9,446 nucleotides of DNA from Calditrichaceae bacterium (GTDB lineage: Bacteria > Calditrichota > Calditrichia > Calditrichales > Calditrichaceae), in NCBI GenBank assembly GCA_030592985.1, contig JAUVIB010000093.1:1-9446 (forward strand). Reading direction: 5' to 3'. Both the position numbers and the translations under genes were made by a program. A model generated the notes under the pieces. That model ran no database searches, was not told the DNA's origin, and was given only the letters and a program-made list of their open reading frames with translations. Shown here one piece after another: positions 1 through 5,417 of this stretch (within the stretch, counting starts at the first letter, position 1; each line of letters starts with the position of its first letter).

Positions 1-1
1 A

Positions 2-361
2 GGAATGAGATTTCAGGTATTGGGTAGATATTATGGAAGCTATTATTCAGATTGGAATGCAACAAGCAGAACAAGGTCTGAAGATACTGCACAAAGTTGG
101 AAAATACCCAACTACTATCTTTTTGATCTGCATGCATCCTATAAATTGCCTTTAGATCTTGCCGGAATTAATTTCGAAGTGTTTGCCCATATTTTTAATT
201 TATTAGATTTTAGGTATATCCAGGATGCAATGGATAATAGTGAATATAATGCATATTATAATTCCGATGATCCTGAAAAGTATGGACACACAAATAGAAG
301 TGCCGAAGTATTTTTTGGTGCCCCCAGATTTTTCAATATTGGGCTCACTTTAACATATTAA
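2..361 (+). CDS. TonB-dependent receptor, C-terminal end (5' truncated by the window)
   Basis: This is the last ~119 residues of an outer-membrane beta-barrel receptor that takes up a ligand using TonB energy; the ligand cannot be told from this piece. The reading frame is open back to the window edge, so the methionine at 5 is internal rather than a start. The sequence alternates aromatic and polar residues as in transmembrane beta strands. It has the usual late-barrel pattern: 'IPNYYLFDLHASY', then 'FEVFAHIFNLLDFRYI' (compare the family's 'vNNLFDkrYi'), and it finishes with 'FFNIGLTLTY', a final strand ending in an aromatic residue as required for barrel assembly. A strong terminator follows 20 nt after the stop. 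The family is well supported; the gene name and substrate are unknown. Confidence 0.85.
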   Translation, partial: GMRFQVLGRYYGSYYSDWNATSRTRSEDTAQSWKIPNYYLFDLHASYKLPLDLAGINFEVFAHIFNLLDFRYIQDAMDNSEYNAYYNSDDPEKYGHTNRSAEVFFGAPRFFNIGLTLTY

Positions 362-380
362 TATATGAATGTTATTAACT

Positions 381-413
381 AAAGCCCTCCAAATCGGGGG
401 GCTTTTTCTTTTT
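381..413 (+). terminator. Rho-independent terminator of the TonB receptor gene
   Basis: A 10-bp stem (AAAGCCCTCC at 381-390 with GGGGGGCTTT at 396-405, one T-G wobble) closes a 5-nt loop AAATC. It is followed by a T-rich run to 413 (one C interruption). It sits 19 nt after the receptor stop and just before the ribosome-binding site of the next gene. It should therefore end receptor transcription and insulate the thioesterase gene, unless read-through feeds it. Confidence 0.9.
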
Positions 414-420
414 AAAAGGG
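414..420 (+). promoter_or_regulatory. Ribosome-binding site that decides the thioesterase start
   Basis: The purine run AAAAGGG ends at 420. Three ATG codons follow in tandem at 422, 425 and 428. The first lies only 1 nt after the GGG, too close for normal initiation; the third is 7 nt away, which is a normal spacing. The third ATG also gives the N-terminus 'MIW', the same as I recall for E. coli YdiI. Confidence 0.65.
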
Positions 421-427
421 AATGATG

Positions 428-853
428 ATGATATGGTTTTCAAAGGTAACGGTTGATTTACTTAATCAATATTCAAAAAATACCTTATTAGAACAACTTG
501 GAATTCAATTCACGGAAGTGGGAGATGATTATATTAAAGCTAGTCTTCCTGTTGACAATAGAACTGTTCAACCGGCCGGTTTACTTCATGGCGGCGCTTC
601 TGTGGCTTTAGCCGAATCTATAGGTAGTGTGGGGGCTTTTCTTTGTGTTGATCCGGAAATGTATAATTGTGTTGGCTTAGAGATTAATGCAAATCATATC
701 CGGTCAAAGAAAAATGGCGTTGTATATGGAATAGGAAAACCATTGCATATAGGAAAAAAGACACAGATTTGGGAAATAAAAATCAAAGATGAGCAAGAAA
801 GGCTAATAGCCATAAGTCGGATTACTATTGCAGTAATTGAGAAACGAAAATAA
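428..853 (+). CDS. menI: Hotdog-fold acyl-CoA thioesterase, MenI/YdiI type (probable DHNA-CoA thioesterase)
   Basis: This is a cytoplasmic hotdog-fold thioesterase of 141 residues, a normal length for the single-domain family. Numbered from the ATG at 428, residues 48-64 read 'QPAGLLHGGASVALAES', which contains the Gln48/His54/Glu63 set used by YdiI/EntH-type enzymes, with Glu63 as the catalytic carboxylate. 'VGLEINANHIRS' and 'GKPLHIGKKTQIWEI' downstream match YdiI almost word for word from memory. YdiI (MenI) hydrolyses 1,4-dihydroxy-2-naphthoyl-CoA in menaquinone synthesis, but close relatives act on other aryl- or acyl-CoAs (EntH, PaaI). The substrate is therefore inferred; no other men gene is in the window. 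An earlier start at 422 would only add two methionines. The gene stands alone, converging on the TPR gene. Confidence 0.85.
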   Translation: MIWFSKVTVDLLNQYSKNTLLEQLGIQFTEVGDDYIKASLPVDNRTVQPAGLLHGGASVALAESIGSVGAFLCVDPEMYNCVGLEINANHIRSKKNGVVYGIGKPLHIGKKTQIWEIKIKDEQERLIAISRITIAVIEKRK

Positions 854-946
854 AAACGAATTTACAATTTCATGAGGTGTGAATTTAATGTTTTTAATAG
901 AGATTAATGGAATTATGTAAATAATCGATAAGCCGACACCATAAAC

Positions 947-962
947 AATCCTTGTTAGGATT
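947..962 (-). terminator. Weak hairpin overlapping the TPR gene stop codon
   Basis: AATCCT (947-952) and AGGATT (957-962) form a perfect 6-bp stem around a TGTT loop, covering the TPR gene stop codon at 955-957. It lies in the ~100-nt convergent interval between the thioesterase and TPR genes. There is no T-tract on either side, so it is at best a weak, possibly bidirectional, transcript-end structure. Confidence 0.2.
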
Positions 963-2763
963 TGTTCATTTTAGCTAATAATTTTTTTGCTTCTTTATTA
1001 TTTGGTGTTGCTGCTAATACTTTCCTAAGTAGATTAGATGCTTTTCCTTTGAATCCCTGGGCTTTATATAATTTGGCTAAAGTAATATTATTTGTTGGAT
1101 TATTAGGATTCGCCTTAATCTTTTCATCTAATTCAGCTTTAAATTTATTGTAGATATTAATATATTGAAATTCTTTACCTAAAGTTTGTTTATAATAGAA
1201 AAAAGCAGGGTTATATTGAAACGTTTTGCGATACTCATCGATAGCCATTTCTTTTTTATTTGTTTCAGTATAAAGTAGAGCTAATTTTAAATGAGCCCTT
1301 AAAAGAGCCGGTTTTATTAATAAAGCCGCTCTGTAATGCCTTTCGGCATTATTATGATCTCCAAGTTCATGATAGGTTAAGGCTAAATTAAATACAGCTT
1401 CAATAAAATTTGGTTTAATCTCAACTGCCCGTTTAAAAGATGTTACCATATCTTCATAAATACCACGTTTTTTTATCGGATCAATCCCCGTTCTTTTATT
1501 AAAGCTTTTATCTTCAACTTTACTTTTTGATTCTGTCTCGTTGATCATTTCGAGGAAAGCATTAATTAACTCTTCAATAACAGCTTCTTTATATATTGTT
1601 ATACCCAACATAAAATAGGCGACAGAGTTATTAGGATCAAGCTCAATAACTTTATTAAACTCATCATTGGCATTGTAAAATACTTGCGATCTATAATAAG
1701 CTTCCCCAAATCTTAGATGGTAACCGGCATTATTAGGTGCATACTCAATACTTTTTTTATAATCAGCAATGCACTTTCTATACAGTTTCTGATAGAAATT
1801 AATATTTCCCATCTCATAATAAATTGCTGCATATTCAGGATTTATACCTTTAGCTTTTTCGAGATTTTTTTCAGCTTCAGAATACTGTCTTCGTTTAATA
1901 TCTATTTTTCCAAGGTGATAATAGCCTAAATAGCTATTAGGATTTAGATCTGTTACTTTTTGAAAATCCCTTTGAGCATCCGGATAATTTCTTTGTTTTT
2001 CAAAAATTAAACCGCGACCATAATATGCTTTTGCAAAATTAGGAAGAATTTCAATTACTTTATTGAACTGTTGTAATGCTTTGTTGTAGGATTGATCATT
2101 AAAATAGACAATCCCGAGATTGTAATAGGCTTCAAGAAAATTTGAATCTTCACGAATAGCCTTGCGAAATAATCCGGTAATAATCTCTTTTTTGCCATTT
2201 TCTTTTTCATTTTCAATATAAGCTTTAATAAAATTCTCAAATGCAGCCGGTGAATTTGTAATGGTACGATTTAATAAAGCTTTTTCCTGTGCTGATACAT
2301 TTATTCCGGCTAAATCAATTACCTGATCGACAATTTTAGTGGAGATACTAAATATATTTTTTAGATTATCTGAATATTTCGTTGAAAATAATACTGTCCC
2401 TTTAAGTCCATTGTAATAGATTACTTCCAAATCAATATTTTGTCCGTTAATTTTATATTTACCATAAATGATTGCATCATCTCCGGTACTTTTACCGATA
2501 TGGTAGATCATTTTTTCGTCAACCGGTCTGGAATAAAATCCCGATTCTGATAACGCATTTCTAAAAACTTGTTTTTCAGTAACAAAAAATCCTGATAAAA
2601 CAGATAATTTATTTTCCAGTAAATAGTCTAAGCCATAAGATACCCAATCATATTTGGAATTGCCCGATTCATTCTTTAAAGGCATAATTCCCAATTTGCG
2701 CTTATCTTGTGCATATAAAAATGTTGCAGCAATAAGAAAAAAGAAAAGAATTTTAGATTTCAT
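955..2763 (-). CDS. Secreted TolB-like N-domain / tetratricopeptide repeat protein
   Basis: A 602-residue exported protein of unknown specific role. Residues 1-19 form a Sec signal peptide (Lys, hydrophobic core FFFLIAATF, cleavage around 'LYAQ'). There is no lipobox Cys, so it is predicted to be soluble in the periplasm or outside. Residues 22-160 resemble the TolB-like domain found beside TPRs ('KLGIMPLKNESGN...YGLDYLLENKL', 'DDAIIYGKYKINGQNIDLEVIYYNG', 'IFSISTKIVDQV'). Residues ~207-380 carry about five consecutive TPRs with the usual Y/W, G, Y, A, P spacing, for example 'AYYNLGIVYFNDQSYNKALQQFNKVIEILP'. A ~40-residue charged insert (about 394-434) interrupts the next repeat. Further TPRs run through ~436-519 and 555-590. 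Such proteins usually scaffold protein complexes. The start codon has only a weak, very close GAGGA. It stands alone between convergent and tandem neighbours. Confidence 0.8.
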   Translation of the reverse strand: MKSKILFFFLIAATFLYAQDKRKLGIMPLKNESGNSKYDWVSYGLDYLLENKLSVLSGFFVTEKQVFRNALSESGFYSRPVDEKMIYHIGKSTGDDAIIYGKYKINGQNIDLEVIYYNGLKGTVLFSTKYSDNLKNIFSISTKIVDQVIDLAGINVSAQEKALLNRTITNSPAAFENFIKAYIENEKENGKKEIITGLFRKAIREDSNFLEAYYNLGIVYFNDQSYNKALQQFNKVIEILPNFAKAYYGRGLIFEKQRNYPDAQRDFQKVTDLNPNSYLGYYHLGKIDIKRRQYSEAEKNLEKAKGINPEYAAIYYEMGNINFYQKLYRKCIADYKKSIEYAPNNAGYHLRFGEAYYRSQVFYNANDEFNKVIELDPNNSVAYFMLGITIYKEAVIEELINAFLEMINETESKSKVEDKSFNKRTGIDPIKKRGIYEDMVTSFKRAVEIKPNFIEAVFNLALTYHELGDHNNAERHYRAALLIKPALLRAHLKLALLYTETNKKEMAIDEYRKTFQYNPAFFYYKQTLGKEFQYINIYNKFKAELDEKIKANPNNPTNNITLAKLYKAQGFKGKASNLLRKVLAATPNNKEAKKLLAKMNKS

Positions 2764-3071
2764 TCCTCAATACCCGATATTATTATTATATTTAACTACT
2801 TCGTCATATAAACAGCAAAACTATACAGAGAATAGTAGCTTTAATTCAATGGATTTAAACAATGCTAATATTATCGGAAACATATTTTAAAAAATTAGCA
2901 ATAATCATGAAAAAAATGAGTTATTTGGTCGTTTAAATCAATTACAAAATTCAAATCTACTAATTTTATCTATAAATTAAAAGTATAATTACAAAGAATA
3001 TAGTACAAATACAGATATTTCTATAAATTATGTGGAAAATCACCTTCTAATTTGCAAAGTTTACAATAATA
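2764..3071. other. 308-nt AT-rich intergenic region without a convincing gene
   Basis: This lies between the end of the pta-like gene and the start of the TPR gene, both on the minus strand. It must hold the TPR gene's leader and probably its promoter. I find no ORF with coding character (the longest ATG-started stretch near 2908 encodes 9 residues), no tRNA-like structure and no GC-rich terminator after the pta-like gene. The 11-mer TCTATAAATTA occurs twice, at 2969-2979 and 3020-3030, which may be chance. Confidence 0.5.
2785..2790 (-). promoter_or_regulatory. Possible -10 element upstream of the TPR gene
   Basis: On the minus strand a perfect TATAAT lies 21 nt before the TPR start codon. 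The best -35-like hexamer (TTGCTG) is 22 nt further upstream, outside the normal spacing. In such AT-rich DNA a single TATAAT is weak evidence. Confidence 0.2.
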
Positions 3072-4037
3072 TTAATCGTAAAAGGAAGCTATAAGTGCTG
3101 TCTCTACGAGTTCCTGGTAATTTGCCGAGTCATCCGTCATAATAATAGGAAATTTAAATCCCTGAATAAATCCTCCATACGATTGGTATCCCGCTATCTT
3201 GCTGGCAATTTGATAACCGATTCGTGCTGAGTTAAGATTCGGAAAAATAAAAACATTTGTTTCACCTTTTAAAACATTTCCCGGTGCTTTTTGCCTGGCA
3301 ATCTCAGGAACAGCGGCAGCATCAAACTGGATTTCTCCGTCGACAATTAACCCAGGTACTTTTTGCTTTATAATCTCAAGTGCTTTTTGAGAAATCTCGG
3401 GTAATTCATGTTTAGCGCTACCCTTAGTGGAAAAAGAAAGTAAGGCTATTTTTGCGGTTTCATCCGTAATAGATGAATAATTATGAGCAGATCTAATAGC
3501 AATTTCGGCTAATTGCTCGGCCGTTGGTGTTGGATTTACGCAGGTATCGGAAAATAATAATTTATTTTTCAACTTTTCAGAGTATAAAATGTGAAATCCG
3601 GACATGGAAAAATTTATAGAAGGATTAATTGATTGGAGTAGTTGCCATAAATCAATGTTATTTGGAATAGAGTATACATCCGCTAATCCGCTGTTGGCAA
3701 TAAAAAGTGAAAAAAGTATAGGACTTTTTTGTATTTCTTCTTCCTTAAATCTTGAAATAATATCTAATAAGAGTGGATTACTGCTGTTATTAGAAAGATG
3801 ATTATTAAATGGAATAGACTTTGGATTAATAATTTCAATATTATTTAATGATATCCGCATCTGATCCGCTAAATCTTGTATGGAGAAATAACTTCCGATA
3901 AGAACAGGCTTAACAATAGTGTTGTCTTGCAAAAATCGAGCAGCTTGTATAATGTTAATATTATCCGGCTTAATAAAAGCTATACGTTTTTTACCAAGAG
4001 AATGAGAATTCGATAGAATCTTTGATCTATAAGGCAT
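3072..4037 (-). CDS. Phosphotransacetylase (Pta/EutD) family protein with altered active-site loop
   Basis: A 321-residue protein, the usual length of single-domain phosphate acetyl/butyryl transferases, which interconvert acyl-CoA and acyl phosphate. Family signatures are clear in the C-terminal two thirds: 'LLFSDTCVNPTPTAEQLAEIAI' in two parts at 160-181, 'ALLSFSTKGSAKH' at 198-210, 'DGEIQFDAA' at 233-241, 'KAPGN' at 250-254, 'IFPNLNSARIGYQIAS' at 264-279 and 'IQGFKFP' at 291-297. The next segment, normally 'vNDLSRGcs' with the catalytic Ser-Arg, reads 'IIMTDDSAN' here, so both are Asp (302, 303). The 'aDGlvsGA' region is also eroded ('LADVYSIPN', 119-126), and the Arg expected soon after aligns with Gln132. 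The protein may be inactive, altered in substrate, or structural. It starts 2 nt after the ParA stop, so it is translationally coupled within the BMC cassette. EutD of ethanolamine compartments belongs to the same family. Confidence 0.8.
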   Translation of the reverse strand: MPYRSKILSNSHSLGKKRIAFIKPDNINIIQAARFLQDNTIVKPVLIGSYFSIQDLADQMRISLNNIEIINPKSIPFNNHLSNNSSNPLLLDIISRFKEEEIQKSPILFSLFIANSGLADVYSIPNNIDLWQLLQSINPSINFSMSGFHILYSEKLKNKLLFSDTCVNPTPTAEQLAEIAIRSAHNYSSITDETAKIALLSFSTKGSAKHELPEISQKALEIIKQKVPGLIVDGEIQFDAAAVPEIARQKAPGNVLKGETNVFIFPNLNSARIGYQIASKIAGYQSYGGFIQGFKFPIIMTDDSANYQELVETALIASFYD

Positions 4038-4039
4038 AT

Positions 4040-4807
4040 TTAAATCTTTTTAATAATTTCTTTTGCTAGTTCTATATATTCCAGGTTACCTCGCGCGCGT
4101 TTATTAAATAGCATTATTGGTTTTTTAGCATTATACGCTTCACAAAGTTTATTATTTATACTAATTACCGTTTGCATAAATTGTTCTTCGTACTTTTCCT
4201 GGAGATTTGCTAATACAATTTTTGCTGATTTTGTGCGGCGATCATATAAAGTTCCGAAAATACCTAAAATTTTTAGATTTTTATTTAACCGTCTCCGGAC
4301 TTTTGTAATCAATTTTAAGGTTAAATCCAAGCCGGTTAAGGCAATATATTGGGTCATCACCGGAATTAGGGCATAATCGGCAATAGCAAGAATATTTAAT
4401 GATAGTGAACCCATATTAGGCGGGCAGTCAACGATAACAAGATCAAATTTTTCAGATAACTGGTTTCGTGTTATAAAAAAAGGTAACTCATCATCCTGTT
4501 GCATATCCTGATAGAAATCATCTAAACTTGGTTCGGAGGGCAGGCACCATAGATTCTTAATATCGGTTTTATGAAAATATTTATTAATATCTTTATCTTT
4601 ATCGAGAAGATAATCACAAATAGTTGAAGGTTTTTCGGGCGCCTCCTCATTTGCATAAAATCCCAGATGAGCAGAAGCCGATGCAGAGGGGTCAATATCG
4701 ATTAAGAGTATTTTTTTATTTAAAGCAGCAAGAGAAGCGGATATATTAACCGCACTGGTTGTTTTCCCTACTCCGCCTTTGTTGTTGATTATAACGATAA
4801 TTTTCAT
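4040..4807 (-). CDS. ParA/Soj-type partition ATPase, candidate microcompartment-positioning protein (McdA-like)
   Basis: A 255-residue cytoplasmic P-loop ATPase of the ParA/MinD superfamily. The deviant Walker A box is at the N-terminus, 'NNKGGVGKTT', with signature Lys10 and P-loop Lys15. The A' motif is 'LLIDIDPSASAS' (Asp39), and Walker B is 'FDLVIVDCPPNMGS' (Asp127). It has no N-terminal HTH, so it is a short (type Ib/Soj-like) ParA; it also lacks a MinD-type C-terminal amphipathic membrane helix (it ends '...LAKEIIKKI'). Such ATPases dimerise on ATP, coat the nucleoid through basic C-terminal surfaces and move cargo. No parB or parS-like repeat accompanies it. Instead it lies 15 nt downstream of a BMC shell gene and 2 nt upstream of a Pta homologue, so its cargo is plausibly a microcompartment. 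Cyanobacterial McdA lacks the signature lysine; this one keeps it. The family is certain; the role is inferred from context. Confidence 0.85.
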   Translation of the reverse strand: MKIIVIINNKGGVGKTTSAVNISASLAALNKKILLIDIDPSASASAHLGFYANEEAPEKPSTICDYLLDKDKDINKYFHKTDIKNLWCLPSEPSLDDFYQDMQQDDELPFFITRNQLSEKFDLVIVDCPPNMGSLSLNILAIADYALIPVMTQYIALTGLDLTLKLITKVRRRLNKNLKILGIFGTLYDRRTKSAKIVLANLQEKYEEQFMQTVISINNKLCEAYNAKKPIMLFNKRARGNLEYIELAKEIIKKI

Positions 4808-4822
4808 AATGTTAACCGCATT

Positions 4823-5314
4823 CTAAGTGATCCAATAATGCTTTCTGTGGATTTTTTCGACCTTATCCTCATCCATTAATTTTTTTAATAATTGTCTGAT
4901 TACTTCTTTACTTTCCTTTGTAATTTCCTGTAATTCTTCAACGGTTATTCCATCGCCGGCTTTTTTTATTAGAGTAATAATATCCGTTGTATTTTTTTCT
5001 TTATTTAATTTTGGATTTGGTTTGATTCCTGTTTTTCTCTTTATCCCAGGTGATTTGAATAGAGAGAGGTCTTCCAGGGGGCGGGGGATAATACCGGAAG
5101 AGATCAATTCTCCAACTCTTGAAGCAGCTGCGCTTCCTGATTCAATAGCTGCCTGACAATCGGATAATTCACCCTCAATTAGAACAGTGACAAAACCGTC
5201 ACCAATCTTTTTATAATTAATTATTTTAACACTGGCCGTTTTTGTCATGGCATCGGCAGCTTCTACAGCACCGACAAATCCTTTTGTTTCAATAAAAGCT
5301 AAGGTAAGATGCAT
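4823..5314 (-). CDS. Bacterial microcompartment shell protein (BMC-H) fused to a C-terminal winged-helix-like domain, EutK-like architecture
   Basis: A 163-residue protein. Residues 3-82 are a classical hexamer-type BMC domain: 'LAFIETKGFVGAVEAADAM', Lys25 at the conserved inter-subunit edge, pore loop 'KKIGDG' (35-40), 'AAIESGSAAASRVGEL', and the 'IIPRP' end with Arg78. This is the PduA/EutM/CcmK family that tiles polyhedral protein shells around enzymes. Residues 87-107 are a linker rich in Lys/Arg (8 basic, 1 acidic) with Pro and Gly. Residues 108-163 look like a small winged helix: helices at about 110-119, 123-133 and 136-150, then a basic wing 'KIHRKHYWIT'. EutK has the same order (BMC plus C-terminal helix-turn-helix, ~166 residues), and its tail is thought to bind nucleic acid. 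Unlike typical relatives, the pore residue is Asp39 instead of Ser/Gly. First gene of the cassette, with its own promoter-like upstream gap. Confidence 0.88.
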   Translation of the reverse strand: MHLTLAFIETKGFVGAVEAADAMTKTASVKIINYKKIGDGFVTVLIEGELSDCQAAIESGSAAASRVGELISSGIIPRPLEDLSLFKSPGIKRKTGIKPNPKLNKEKNTTDIITLIKKAGDGITVEELQEITKESKEVIRQLLKKLMDEDKVEKIHRKHYWIT

Positions 5315-5339
5315 AATTAATCCGTATTTTCATAGGTTC

Positions 5340-5352
5340 TTGTTATTAACAA
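5340..5352. repeat. 13-bp inverted repeat, operator-like, just upstream of the shell gene
   Basis: TTGTTA-T-TAACAA is a perfect 6-1-6 inverted repeat lying 25 nt upstream of the shell gene start and immediately downstream of the candidate -10 box, where a repressor would block the promoter. A second inverted repeat, TTTCC-AA-GGAAA (5377-5388), overlaps the candidate -35 box. Both are AT-rich and could be chance, but two in a 103-nt gap is notable. Confidence 0.35.
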
Positions 5353-5353
5353 T

Positions 5354-5383
5354 AATGTAACAGTATTTTTCTTGTCTTTCCAA
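5354..5383 (-). promoter_or_regulatory. Candidate promoter of the BMC-parA-pta cassette
   Basis: On the minus strand TTGGAA (5378-5383) and TACATT (5354-5359) are 18 nt apart, resembling -35 and -10 boxes (4 of 6 matches each). The putative -10 ends 39 nt before the shell gene start. The 103-nt gap after aroC is longer than the gaps within the cassette, which supports a separate promoter, although read-through from aroC is possible because no terminator is visible. Confidence 0.3.
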
Positions 5384-5417
5384 GGAAATAATTTCTTTTA
5401 ACCTTACATTTTCATGG

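Noticed and set aside
962..1929. Plus-strand open frames of 63 and 70 codons within the TPR gene
   Set aside because: They are antisense to a well-supported gene, have no ribosome-binding site, and their composition mirrors the TPR repeats read backwards.
2654..2890. Plus-strand 78-codon open frame reaching into the 2764-3071 gap
   Set aside because: Its first half is antisense to the signal peptide region of the TPR gene, and the rest has no domain-like pattern and no ribosome-binding site.
2969..3030. Direct repeat TCTATAAATTA (two copies 51 nt apart)
   Set aside because: Only 11 nt of AT-only-like sequence in very AT-rich DNA; there is no regular spacing or third copy to suggest a CRISPR, iteron or parS array.
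3072..4037. Encapsulation peptide on the Pta-like protein
   Set aside because: Only ~15 residues precede the core fold and they are polar and Ser/Asn-rich, without an amphipathic helix; the C-terminus ends directly after the last family helix.
4040..4807. MinD rather than ParA
   Set aside because: There is no C-terminal amphipathic membrane-targeting helix and no minC/minE neighbours; the motif pattern fits Soj/ParA.
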